From NCBI GenBank assembly GCA_021234155.1, contig JAJEKV010000027.1:4710623-4774622 (forward strand): DNA of 64,000 bases, read 5' to 3'. The position numbers were made by a program, and so were the translations under genes. Below, in pieces: positions 46,720-57,244 of the stretch. Numbering within the stretch: position 1 is the stretch's first letter; each line of letters begins with the position of its first letter. Below the pieces are notes generated by a model. The model did not search any database and had not been told where the DNA came from. It was given only the letters and a program-made list of their open reading frames with translations. The stretch comes from Isoetes taiwanensis (taxonomy: Eukaryota; Streptophyta; Lycopodiopsida; Isoetales; Isoetaceae).

Positions 46720-47465
46720 TCACCATCTACAACACCCAAGAAGTCTCACCAAATGGCAAACTTCCACTCTACTAATCCCGGGAACACCAGAACGCTTTGA
46801 AATAGCTTGTACCTGAGTCGAGGAATCAGAGAGGCTGCAGCCTGCTGAATCCCCTGAAAGATCCACAACCACCGCCGCTTCCAAATCAGCCACACCAACT
46901 AAGGCACGCACAAATGCAAGGCTTGCTGGCGCAAGAGCGGCCAAGCACCAGGATACACATGAAGCAGCAACTGCTGGCTAGTCAATCTCACCTGAAACAG
47001 AGCCCTAACCCAATCCCAGGCAGCCTGCAAGTGAGGGCATAAAACCAGACAATGCTCCACAGTCTCACGATGAAGGCCACAACAAGGGCAGAGAGGGTTC
47101 ACACCCGGCCTAAACTGACTCACACGGGCATTCACCCTGATACAGCGGTGCACCACCTGCCACAGAAGCACCCTAACCTTCGGTGGGGGAAGTGAGCTCC
47201 ATGTCCACGTCCAAACTGAGCGCCATCGAGAACTCGGAAGCTGCAGAGACCACTTGCCTGAAGGGGGCAGTGTGTCATGAATAGCCAGCACCCGGTAACA
47301 AGACCGCACAAAACAAAGAAGACACAACATCCGGATGAACCTTCCAAACCTGCACCACCACATCATCTTGGTCATTGATAAGCATTTAATTAGTTCAAAC
47401 AATGGCATCAGTAGAAATAGGTCCAATTTGTTGATCTTTGTCCTCTCCTGTTGATATCTATGCAT
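46720..47465 (-). pseudogene. L1-type LINE zf-RVT fragment
   Basis: The open frame 46899-47465 contains SVWTWTWSSLPPPKVRVLLWQVVHR, CPCCG and ETVEHCLVLCPHLQAAWDWV. This is the reverse-transcriptase zinc-binding domain at the C-terminus of plant L1-like LINE pol proteins. The RT domain is absent and the frame shifts near 46900. Base composition is clearly GC-richer than the surroundings. It is a different LINE lineage from the one at 46475-46665. Confidence 0.75.
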
Positions 47466-47477
47466 TTATGTTGAAGC

Positions 47478-47593
47478 GGCGAAATATATAAAGTGCCTGA
47501 GACATATACTAAACAATTTTGCATGTGCAACTATATCGAAACAACAAAATATATAAGGTGCTTGAGACACACTAAATAATTTTGCATGTGTGA
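47478..47593. repeat. Two-copy ~58-bp tandem repeat
   Basis: AAATATATAAAGTGCCTGAGAC to TTTTGCATGTGCAACT is repeated as AAATATATAAGGTGCTTGAGAC to TTTTGCATGTGTGACT with a few changes. Confidence 0.8.
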
Positions 47594-49566
47594 CTGGGCC
47601 AAGAGATACAGCTGAGCCAAAATATTTTCTACATATGGACACAAGAATAGTTCTCTTTAGAACTACCCCATCTTTCTTTGGAGCCATGCATGTTCTGCAA
47701 ATCCTGTTAATTAAAAAGTGATTGTCTTCAGCAATGCCAATGCCATGGAGTAGATTGTGTGATCTGTAAATGGGATTGACATGTTGCTAACATATGTTTG
47801 GGTTCTGGCTGTGCAGCCTCACAATTTTATTGGTCGGAAACTCTTTGGGCCAGAGAATTATCTAATGCATAATAACTTGAGGTTAATCGTTAGATTATTT
47901 TCTAGGAGTTTGTTTGACCCAAATGTTGTTTACATCTCTAGCTTAATTTTTTTCTATGGACTTTTGTTCGTACCTTTTGAGGGGGTTTGGGGCTAACATA
48001 TTTGGGTGAAGTGAAGGTACTAAAATATTGAAGGTACTAGAATATAATTGGATAAGGGGCAATTCGTTAGGGGGAGAGTGGGGTAAGGGATCTTAAAGCA
48101 TATTATAGGTATATCTCATGATCTGACGGCCATTATTACTAATTGTCTTTTCGGCGACAGAAAATGGTTTTGTACTTTCCATATAGATATGGGCCTGACG
48201 GCAAATCTTTTTTATGGCGATCAGAAACTCATTTTGCCCTATTGCTTTAGGCTTAAATTTGTTTTTACACCATTAATCTTTAGGATCTAAGATAAATGTT
48301 GTTTTTAGAATGAGGCTCCCCCACCTTATGCTAGATTGAGAATCGACCCCAGGGCTGAGACATTTTAGGCGACAGTGAAGAGGGTTGAAATCGTGAGACT
48401 TGCTTGGATGTTGGATGAAATAATGAGAGTTGCTTGTCTGCCCCTCTTAGATTTTCTTAAGGAGTATTTGTGGAGAGAAGTTTTTGAAGTCCAGAGCCAG
48501 TGCTCCATCAGGGATGGTCAAGTTTTGTTGTCAAAACTAGAGGATGAAAGCCAAGCTGTGCTGGATTTGGGGCTAGCTAGATGTTTGGCTTTTGTGACAC
48601 CATGGCTATGGTAGGAAGAGAAGCTTCTCTTTTAAAGCCTGAAGCTACAAGCTCTATCGTCTCTGGCTGTAGGATCCATGTGTTATTATCTCTTACTAAG
48701 AATCGGCTGTACAACTGGTGTTTAGGTACTAGGAATGAACTTCAAGTGAGAGATATCTTATTATATTTTTATCTCTAGTATCTATTAACTTGGCCACTTT
48801 TGTAGTCTGTTGTGTCCAGGCTTGTGAACTTACGTATGGGATGTTAGTATTGTGCTTAGCTTTACAACAGGCATGATGAGAAAATTTCTACAGCGGCACA
48901 TGAAGAGGCCATCTTCAACAGTCATATGGCCCTTCATGGCATCACGGTTGAGAATCATCAATCACTTGATTCGTACATATAGGTATTAAACAATATACTA
49001 CTTCATCCTTATATATAGATACTCAACAATATATTGTTACTGCGTGGATCTTGCTCTTACTCTCCAGTGTTGACACTCTAGGATTACCATGAAGGGCCGG
49101 TTCTGGAAAAGTCTTGCAAAGTTTCTATTATAGAGGCTGGGGCCAGATTTCTGGAAGGAAATTCTTATAATTTGGAAGTTTTATTCCTATTTCGGGATTG
49201 ATTTAAATTGTTAATAAGTTGATTGTATAGCAATCGGCAAGCAACTATTGCCCTGAATCAATTGGTGGGGACAAGGACTTCAAGTAATTTTTTGCTGCAA
49301 AACCTTCAGTTTGCTCTTTATGAAGTCATTTAGCTGCTATTGTGAAAATCTGGAACTTATCCTTTCTATCAAATGCAGGTGGTGGTATGGGTATTCTTAT
49401 GGTATGCTTTTTGGAGGCTCCTGGACAAATATTGCAAATGAATGCAAGATAATATTTTGTTTATGTCGTCAAACAAATGGGTGGTCCAAGCATCTAGATG
49501 AAGGCATTTGCTCTCTGGAGCAGATGTGTCTTTGAGAAGGCAACTTTTCACTCTAATAGTTTTAAT

Positions 49567-49568
<2 letters not shown>
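47594..49568. other. Intergenic; possible decayed retroposon before the poly(A)
   Basis: ORFs at 48375-48614 and 48581-48778 show no family features. The poly(A) at 49569 suggests that part of this stretch is a retroposon, but its start and any target duplication are not evident. Confidence 0.35.

Positions 49569-49601
<33 letters not shown>
49569..49601 (+). repeat. Poly(A) run of 33
   Basis: Long uninterrupted A tract, the longest in the window; probably a retroposon tail. Confidence 0.8.
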
Positions 49602-49603
<2 letters not shown>

Positions 49604-50400
49604 TACTATTCATGTTTACCAATTTGGCTGATTGCATGTATGTTGCATATTTTAACAGTGTCTTTCTAGAGTTCAGTGGAATTAACAACTTGAGCAGATG
49701 AAGCATTGGGTTTCATGTCTTACCCAATTTGATGAACAAGTATATTCATGAGGTAGTTTGAACTGCTCCACAAGGCAATAACTACACCAAAGGCTGCAAG
49801 TGACCTATTTGTGTTGAGCATGTGTACATATCATTTTATTTTCATTGTTTGCATGAAGGGTATTAGATACTATAGTTATCTCATGCATTGACAATAACAT
49901 TTGAGATATAGACATTCTATTGTGGCCATTCCTAGTAAATTATTTTAGAGGGAGTTTACTCTAAGTTGCACAACTTGACTTAAGAAACGCACGGTGGTTG
50001 TTGCGCAAATTCTCCATACCAACATTTGAGCCAATATCAGCCTAGACTTTTGGGCCTATTGAATGTTAATTACTTAAACATTCTAACTATAAAGGAACAA
50101 GGGAGCACCATCATGCTAAATATTATAGAGACGTTCAAATGTCTTAATAGGATACCTCACTTTTGGTGAGAATTCATTTTGGACAGTGTTTATTCACCTG
50201 ATTCTTTGGATGTTTAGATGTTGTTCTAAGTTGATCATTGCTTTCTGCAGAATTGTGTATATACTGCAGCTGCATCCTATACATAATGGTGTCCTGATTG
50301 ATTCTTGTGATTCGATGCACCTCAAAACTTCAGATCTGACATTGCATTCTTTGGCGTTCTGATTGGTTCTTGTAATTAGATGAAAAAACTTCAGATGTGA
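49602..50400. other. Intergenic, nothing recognised
   Basis: A diverged local duplication around 50285-50410 (ATTGATTCTTG or GGTTCTTG, then AACTTCAGATCTGACATTGCATTC and TTCAGATGTGACATTGCATTC). No gene. Confidence 0.4.
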
Positions 50401-50990
50401 CATTGCATTCTGGTGTGCATATTGGTTTTGGACACCACAAAGTCAAGGTTTGATGGAAGAATCTTATGAGATGAAGATGGCTGGAGTCATCATGAGAGGA
50501 CAGCTGAAGTCACTAAAGGTAGTTATTCAAAGTGCAATAAGAGGGGAGAGTAAGTGCATGCTTTGCTTGCCAACTATTTAAATGTTCAAGCTCATTATAC
50601 GCAGTTCGTCAACCCTCTTTTTCGACAACCAAGATATCTAGTTGAAGGGTTATCAGTTAGATGTAGACATGCCATCAACAGATTAACGCTCAGCTCACAC
50701 AGATTAGAGGTGGAAGTGGGTAATATACCTCATGAGCTCATGATATATAAATTATGTGGCACATGTGAAATTGAAGATGAATAGACACATGCTCTTCTCT
50801 TCTGCGCTGCCCATGGTATACAGGTCTTCAGTATAAGCACCAAATTAGCTGTAATGACTTGGTCACTTTTTTTGACATGCCAAGAAATGGCATAGCTAAG
50901 TTTGTAATTGAGATGATGAAGCAAAGGAAATCTGTGCTAAAGGACAGTGCTGACTATAAACATCACCTTCTATTAAAAAGAATAACTTAC
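50401..50990 (+). pseudogene. LINE ORF2 C-terminal fragment
   Basis: The frame from 50554 reads YLVEGLSVRCRHAINRL, SSHRLEVEVGNIPHEL and KLCGTCEIEDE, then a TAG, then THALLFCAAHG. Cys, His and Cys positions match the C-terminal motif of the LINE at 28-32 kb. The fragment ends where the gypsy 5' LTR begins (50994), so that LTR probably truncated or landed in it. Confidence 0.7.
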
Positions 50991-50993
50991 ACG

Positions 50994-52571
50994 TGTGATG
51001 TTCCAGCACAGTATATGGTCCCAGGACGTATACTGCACTGCATCGTCACGCGTACACGCCACTCCGACTGACGTGTACGCCAACGTGTAGCCAGGCGGGT
51101 AGCCCCTAGGGGGCAACTTGCAAGGTATGTGCATTTATTAATGAGCACATTTACTAATGTGCACATTTATTAAGGTGCACACCTTTCCATGTAGATACAT
51201 TTATGCCACCTAGCCATTTAAGGCAAGTGGGCCATTCCCAATTATCCCACATGCCTAAAGGGATAATTGGAAACCCTAGCCCTAACCCCTTGTCTATTTA
51301 GGTAGGAGGAAACCCTAACTTGCCATTTTCGTCCATAGGTTCTAGAGCTCTGTTTTGGCTGCCACAGGAGTTAAAACTGCCTCCCAGACTCTGTCTAAGC
51401 GAATTGCACCATTAGTTTTCCTTGATTTGAGCAGTTCAGCAGGATGGTGGAACTCAGGACAGGAGGACCGAGCCAGGGATCAGGTATTTGGTCGATTTAA
51501 TAGCCTAAACCATCTTCCAGTCATTGTATCAGTAGGTTTAGCATATTAAATCGCCCATAGCAGCCATCTAGATTTCCAGATACCAGACTCTAACTAAAGA
51601 ATTTAACTCTATGATATAGATTAGATGTAGTTCTTTAGTTCTTCTGTGATGTATATGGATGTTGTATCTCTATGAACTCCTTGTATTGAGAAGGGGAGTA
51701 GAGGCCCCAAAGCTTGGTAGTAGATGCTCCTAGATTAGCCTCTCTAGCACACTATAGATTCGGCCTGTGCACAGGAGCCACACCTGGTTGTGGGTGAAGG
51801 GGCCAGACTGCCTTATAAAGAGGTTCGTGTTCTGACTCTTGAACGATCCCTCTGGTGTGTAAAGTCTGCCGGAGATCACTGTGGACTAGGTCTGATGGCT
51901 TGCCACTGCGTGTGGGCAAGGCATGGGCTCGACACCCGTGGAGTGATGCGTCACTCTCCAGTGGGTTCAAGTCGAATAAGGGCAGTGGCCCTCTAGTCAC
52001 CTTGAGTCAGCATGTAGATCTCTGGATGGAGAAATCCCTACCTGCCCCATCGGAACTGGGGAGATGCAACCCAGGAATAGCCCCTTTGGCTATGCATCCG
52101 GCGGGCTACAGTCAGGTCCCAACACTTTTCAGCCTACTCTGCAAAGTGTGCACAGGAGGGGCGGATGGAGTGGACAACCCTGTGCCATGTTCTTATGCCA
52201 GCCAAATCCATTGCCATGAATTCTGTCTGCTATGAACTCTGGAGACCCAAGCCGTCAGTCATCCCTTTGAGTCGGAGCCTTGGGTAGGATTTCCACATGT
52301 ATTGTGCTGATCTTTGTCTATGCAGATGTTGATGTACCATCCTTCGAGGTGGATATGTGATGATATTGTATACTGACATGTATGTTTACGCTTTCGCAGC
52401 TAGGTAGGCCCTGAGGGAGACGGGATAAAATGACCCCTTCACTCTTCCCACTGGAACTCATTACGGTTGCAGTGATATGTGGAGGGCCTTGTATCAGCAT
52501 GGAGCTAATATGGGGGATGAACTCCTGTTTGTATACGGTGAGTACACCGTATATGAGTAGGGGACGTCACA
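50994..52571 (+). repeat. Gypsy 5' LTR
   Basis: Begins TGTGATGTTCC and ends GGGGACGTCACA. Homology to the family-A LTRs is clear in the second half, for example GCATGGCTCG-like blocks, CTGGGGAGATGCAACCCAGG, GGATGGAGTGGAC and CCATTGCCATGAATTCTGTC. Length is 1578 bp. Confidence 0.85.
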
Positions 52572-52572
52572 G

Positions 52573-52584
52573 TGGTATCAAAGC
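52573..52584 (+). other. Gypsy primer-binding site
   Basis: TGGTATCAAAGC, one base after the LTR, matches the initiator tRNA-Met complement with one change (A for G at position 9). Confidence 0.8.
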
Positions 52585-52783
52585 AATGTTCTTGGAGACC
52601 AAGAGCAAAGCACTGACCATGCTCCCAGTAGTACTAACTTGATAGGATTCTCAAACCTCGAAAAATGGGAAATTTTTTTTTTCCTCTCATTTTTGTAGTA
52701 TATGCTAAGCTACTAACAGTTAAAGTGAATGAGAACATAAAAAAGACTAAAATTAGTGAGTCAAACCTTCAAAAAGTAGGATG

Positions 52784-52850
52784 GTCTCACACGTCGCGCC
52801 AGGACAGATAATGAGAATCTCATTTTCGGGCTGGGCGCAACGTGTGAGAC
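52784..52850 (+). promoter_or_regulatory. 67-bp palindromic module 1 in gypsy leader
   Basis: GTCTCACACGTCGCGCC pairs with GGGCGCAACGTGTGAGAC, giving a stem of about 17 bp with one unpaired or mismatched position. The loop holds a second palindrome, ATGAGAATCTCAT. In RNA this would be a strong two-tier hairpin; in DNA the arms carry CACGTC and TCGCGCC, which resemble bZIP and E2F sites. Confidence 0.75.
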
Positions 52851-52998
52851 ATCGAGCCCAAAACACCTTGAAAAGTCACGAATTTCAGAAAAATAACTTG
52901 GTAATTCGAATTTTAAGCTAGGAATTAGCTAGAATTAGTATGTTACATCCCTAAAAACATGCTTAGAAAGTATAAAATTTAGCATTAGAATCCACCAT

Positions 52999-53065
52999 GT
53001 CTCGCACGTCGCGCCAAGACCAAAAATGAAACTTTCATTTTCAGTCTGGGCGCAATGTGTGAGAC
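52999..53065 (+). promoter_or_regulatory. 67-bp palindromic module 2 in gypsy leader
   Basis: GTCTCGCACGTCGCGCC pairs with GGGCGCAATGTGTGAGAC, the same architecture and exactly the same length as module 1. Loop sequence has changed while both arms are kept, with GAAACTTTC replacing the inner palindrome of module 1. Confidence 0.75.
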
Positions 53066-53145
53066 CATGAGGCTAGAAATGCTTAAATTTAAGTGTTTTA
53101 GGTGACCCAAAAGGGTAGTTTGAGATTTGACCTAAAATGGCCCGT

Positions 53146-53155
53146 CTATAAATAG
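53146..53155 (+). promoter_or_regulatory. Candidate internal TATA box
   Basis: CTATAAATAG is a near-ideal plant TATA box. It lies 575 bp inside the LTR boundary and 96 bp before the ORF1 start codon, just downstream of the palindromic modules. It suggests ORF1 may have its own promoter, separate from the LTR. Confidence 0.4.
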
Positions 53156-53250
53156 ATCTAGAACCCCCATTTTCACGCTTTCCTTAGAAAATCGCCCCCG
53201 CTTGCCAAGCGATTTTTCGCTACCACATCGGATCGAAAAACTGGCCAAAT

Positions 53251-55194
53251 ATGGCCCGGACGAAACAGGCCGCTAGAGTCCCTCCAGGTGTTACTCCTCC
53301 CAGCGCCCTGCTCCAAGAGATGCTTCGGCAGCGCGTCGCTCGGCAAGAAGGTCAACCTTCGACAAGCGAGGGAGAGTTGTCCGAGGAGCACCCCAGCAAC
53401 AACAACGACCAAGAAGGGGGTGACACAGAGGTGGAGGAGGATGCCCACTCGACGCCGAATGCAGGTCCCAGCGAAGAGCAAAGGACGCCATGCGTAAGAT
53501 CCTCGGCGCAAAGGGAGGAGCAGGAAAGGAGGGAGAAGGAGGAGCAAGATCGGGCCGAGGAGGAAAGGAAGAAGAAAGCGGAACAAGATCGGGTGGCCGA
53601 GGAACGTGAGGAGCAGAGGCAGCCGACTCCCGAGCCAACCATTGAGGAGCAACTCGAAGCTTGGGTTCGAGAGAAAGAGGCTGAGGAGCGAGAGGAACAG
53701 AGGGAGCCGAGGCTCGAGCCAGCTGAGGAGGAAGAGCTGGCGGTGTGGATAAAGAAGCATGAAGCCAAAGAGCGCCGTCGGGAAACGAAGAGAAAGAGGG
53801 AAGAGAAGGAGCCGAACGCAACCCAGAAGCTGAAGAAGAGAAAGGCGAAGGTCGTGAAGGCGGGAGGAAGGAGATGCGTGAATGTTAAGCGGGTAAAGGG
53901 TCTCATCATCAACGAACCATCAGCTGACCAGCCCCCGGCCTCCTCCGACGATTCCGACGAAGACTTCGTCCCCAACACCGAGGGGACCAAGTATTTTTCC
54001 TACACCGCCGCCTTAGCCATTTTCCTTTCCCATCGTGCTGAAAACCCAATGGGGGGAACCTCTATTCCTCCCATGGAAGTAGATCCCATAGCAGCCGCAG
54101 CAGCAGAGCAGATGCTTTTGCAGTACCAGCAAGAGCAGGAAGGAAGAGCAGCAGAAGAAGAATCGGACGACGAAGAGTACTCGAAGCTCGACCCAGAGGA
54201 AGAACGGCGGCAAACAGAAGAGGAGCTAACCAGCTTCGAGCGGAGCCGGCAGACCCTCAGAGTCGCTCCCCCACTTAGGCTAGGCATCACAAGCCTAGCC
54301 CCCATCATCATCGACGGTGAGGAGTATCTGCTCCTCAGCGACATCCAGAATCTCCCCGAATGCAGGGAGAGGGAGCTCCGGCTTGATGAGTTGCTGCACC
54401 AACTACGACAGCAACCAGACTTGGACGACTTCACCGTCCGGGGAGTCTCAGACTTCCCGCTTCAAGTGAGGGAAGCCGACACCTATACAGGGGAGTCGAC
54501 TTCCGACATCCAGGCCTACAGCAACATCAGGCAAATAATGGAAGCTCGAGAGCTGCCAACTGAGGAGGAGTTCTACGCCCTCTAGGAACAGATGGGGATC
54601 CGCGGCAAGACCACGAGCATCTTGATGCCGAGCTCCTCGACACCACCTCTAGCAAGAGGAGCAGGGATCGACATCAGGCGGGTCGACTCGACAATCAGAG
54701 ACTACCAAGAAATGACTGAGGTAGAGGTCGACGAATACGCCAGGCGGCATAGAGCTGGAGGCCAAGCAAGTGGAGAATCATCAGCGACACACAATGACAG
54801 GTCGCTGAGGTACTACCTTCCCCTGCTGCTGGATGGGAGAATAGCGGTGATACACCGCAAATTCAGTCCCCAGGGCGAGGAAGGAGTGTTCATGCTCATT
54901 GCACTCTCTGGCTTTGGCAGGCATGCTCGAATAGCTGCAAATGTCGACTATGCTGTCTTAGTTAAGAGAGTGATGGCACTTGACCTCTTCGACTTCGTCG
55001 TGCCCCACCGACGACAGGGAAGATTGGCAGTAACAGCGGCCTACACCTCCGACCGCAGAGTAGAGGAGTTGGTGACAGCCTTGCAGGGCGGGTCATCAAC
55101 AAACGTCCTCAGGAACTTGGGACGCTTCGTAGGAACGGCCCAAGTTAAGAAGTTCCTCGAGGATAACCTATCCTACTGGCGATTTCAAGAATAG
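53251..55194 (+). CDS. Gypsy accessory ORF1 with histone H3-like N-terminus, split by one TAG
   Basis: Not a known gag or pol domain to me. The start is the first ATG after an in-frame TAG at 53185. It begins M-ARTKQAAR, against histone H3 ARTKQTAR. After residue 9 there is no histone similarity. Residues ~88-175 are Glu/Arg/Lys-rich and probably coiled coil; ~175-205 (KRKREEK, KLKKRKAK) is a likely nuclear localisation signal; ~229-240 is acidic (SSDDSDEDF). A TAG at 54583-54585 stops the 444-residue first part. The same frame stays open for 202 codons more (54586-55194) and looks globular (YYLPLLLDGR to YWRFQE). Total would be ~646 residues if read through. Location between LTR and gag, in sense, is unusual. 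Nuclear and chromatin roles are inference. Confidence 0.75.
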
Positions 55195-55370
55195 TTAGAC
55201 TCTTGATCCCGGGGGTTTTTGTATTAAGATATTATATAATATAAATATAATTTCTTTTGCACTTTAAGTGTTTTGTTGACGTATTTTGTTCTACAACTAT
55301 ACCAACAAACATATAATGCAAGAGAACAAATAAAACTAACCATATAGCCATGACCTACTTGTGTATGCAG
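55195..55370 (+). other. AT-rich spacer between ORF1 and gag, ending like a splice acceptor
   Basis: About 170 bp of AT-rich sequence sits between two GC-rich coding blocks and ends CTACTTGTGTATGCAG, after which the gag frame is open. No in-frame ATG precedes gag until 55475. Either gag starts at that ATG or a spliced RNA enters at 55371. Confidence 0.45.
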
Positions 55371-57244
55371 CTAGAGGCCCGGGTTCAGGGGAACGACAAC
55401 GCCGAGACCACAGGGAAGAACAGACTCCGCACAGACCACCCCCGGCAAGGAGCCTGTACGAGGCATTTGGGCCCATGACCCCAGAGGAGGAAATGTCACA
55501 GATGAGGACGGACCTCGAGCAGATAAAGGCTTTCCTGGCCGCACAAGCAGGAGTTGGTTCGGAGGGCAACGCTCAGTTGCCACAAGCATCAGCTCGGAAA
55601 ACAGGAAGGGACAAGAGGAGGAGCAAGAGAAGGAGGTCCCCCAGCACGGAATCCTCCGACTCAAGCTCGGACTCAGACTCTGATTCCAAGGAAGAGGCCG
55701 AACCAGTGCAGGACCGAAGGGACAACAGACAAAAGGAGACAAGAACCTCGGACTACCAGAAGAAGGTAGACTCTGCATTGGGAAACGTTTGGAAGGCAAG
55801 GAAGCTCGAGCAATTCTCAGGCGAGAATAGGTCAGGCATGGAGGCAGAGGCTTGGCTCGATGAGATGAGTGAATATGGCAACGCCTATGGTATGAAGGAC
55901 AAGGATAAAGGCAGGGTGGCAACAGCCAACCTGAAAGGAGCGGCACGCATTTGGTGGAAAGGGTATGCCAAGGCCCATGGCTTAAGCAGGGATGCTTGTA
56001 GGTTCAGGAAGTTTGTGAAAGCTTTCAAGCGCTATTACGTCCCAAGAGAGCACAAGTCCAACATGATGCAGCAGTTTTACAGGTTGCAACATGGAAACAA
56101 ATCAGTCCAGAAATATACAGAGGAATTCATGAGACTACGGCTTTATGTGCCAAAGTTGAGTGAAAAGCATGCAGTAGAGAGCTATATTGAAGGGCTGAAT
56201 GATGAGATCCGCAAGCTTGTAAGGGCAATAAACCCTAAAACAGTATCAGAAGCAGAATCGAAGGCAATAAGCTTGCAAGGGACGGGGCCTCAGAATAGCG
56301 GGCAGAGGCAGCAATATTATCAGGATAAAGGCAAGGCAACAGGGAGTTATAGCCCTAGGGCAGCCAACCCAGGTCCAGCTAGAGCCCCATATGGTGGCAA
56401 CCAGGGGAAGCAGCAGGAGAAGAAGCAAGTGTCCTTCAAGGACAAGCAGGAGGTGTCAAACTACTCCAAAGCAGTGCGGTCCTTTTTGCAGGCAATGCCC
56501 AAGGAAAAGAGGCAGGAGTGCATAGAAAAGCAGCTTTGCTTCAGGTGTTTCCAGCCAGGCCATAGGACAGCGAATTGCCCCTATGTCATGAATGCAGCGC
56601 TAGCGGAGTTGGGAGATTGGGACACTCCGTCGGACGATGACGGCGAGGCAGCCCGCGACTATATTCAGGGTGAGTGTCATATCTTTGCCGCAATAGATAC
56701 AGAACAAGCAGAGAACCAGTATAAGGTAATTTCCACAATAGGGAAGGCCAAGGCCAAGTCCTTCATAGTCCTGATAGACTCGGGAAGTAGCCATAACTTT
56801 GCATCCCTCAGAATGGTTGAGATGTTGAAGTTGAAACCACTGAAGTCGAAGCCAAGGCCCGTCGTCTTAGCAAGTGGACCAGTAAGGCAGACGACAGGCA
56901 AGAGAATTAATTTCGACATCGACTTGCCAGGGATTAATATCCAGATGGGGGCAGAGGTAATGGGCATTGACAAGTATGACTTGATCATTGGAATGGAATA
57001 TCTTGGTCCAGCAGGAGCCCTCATTGATTGCGGAAAGCGCAAGGTGACCCTCACAGCTCCCAATGGCAAGATCATAGAGATCACAGGTAAAGAAGTTGTT
57101 CCCATTATGCAGGGCATGTCTAGTAAGCAGCTGTTCAGGTGCATAAAGAGCGAGCAGGTAGCATATATCTTCAAGCTCGAGATCCAAGAGAATCAGAAGA
57201 AGGTAAGGAAGATAAGGGGCTCAGCGAGTTACCCAAGCAAGTAG
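55361..57244 (+). CDS. Gypsy gag and protease
   Basis: Structural polyprotein of the particle. The open frame begins at 55361 but the first ATG is 55475 ([11 protein letters not shown]), followed by a predicted coiled coil. An RS/DS-rich segment lies at residues ~80-115 of the frame. The Retrotrans_gag domain follows ([46 protein letters not shown]). A CCHC knuckle, [14 protein letters not shown], is at ~390 and the aspartic protease motif [10 protein letters not shown] at ~470. The frame ends ~100 bp into pol. Confidence 0.92.
   Translation: MYAARGPGSGERQRRDHREEQTPHRPPPARSLYEAFGPMTPEEEMSQMRTDLEQIKAFLAAQAGVGSEGNAQLPQASARKTGRDKRRSKRRRSPSTESSDSSSDSDSDSKEEAEPVQDRRDNRQKETRTSDYQKKVDSALGNVWKARKLEQFSGENRSGMEAEAWLDEMSEYGNAYGMKDKDKGRVATANLKGAARIWWKGYAKAHGLSRDACRFRKFVKAFKRYYVPREHKSNMMQQFYRLQHGNKSVQKYTEEFMRLRLYVPKLSEKHAVESYIEGLNDEIRKLVRAINPKTVSEAESKAISLQGTGPQNSGQRQQYYQDKGKATGSYSPRAANPGPARAPYGGNQGKQQEKKQVSFKDKQEVSNYSKAVRSFLQAMPKEKRQECIEKQLCFRCFQPGHRTANCPYVMNAALAELGDWDTPSDDDGEAARDYIQGECHIFAAIDTEQAENQYKVISTIGKAKAKSFIVLIDSGSSHNFASLRMVEMLKLKPLKSKPRPVVLASGPVRQTTGKRINFDIDLPGINIQMGAEVMGIDKYDLIIGMEYLGPAGALIDCGKRKVTLTAPNGKIIEITGKEVVPIMQGMSSKQLFRCIKSEQVAYIFKLEIQENQKKVRKIRGSASYPSK

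Noticed and set aside
53173-53990. Long minus-strand ORFs opposite the gypsy accessory ORF
   Set aside because: Their Leu/Ser-rich composition mirrors the Glu/Arg-rich sense strand. They are shadows of ORF1.
53251-54585. A histone H3 gene or H3 fusion
   Set aside because: Similarity ends after about eight residues. There is no histone fold, only charged coiled-coil sequence.
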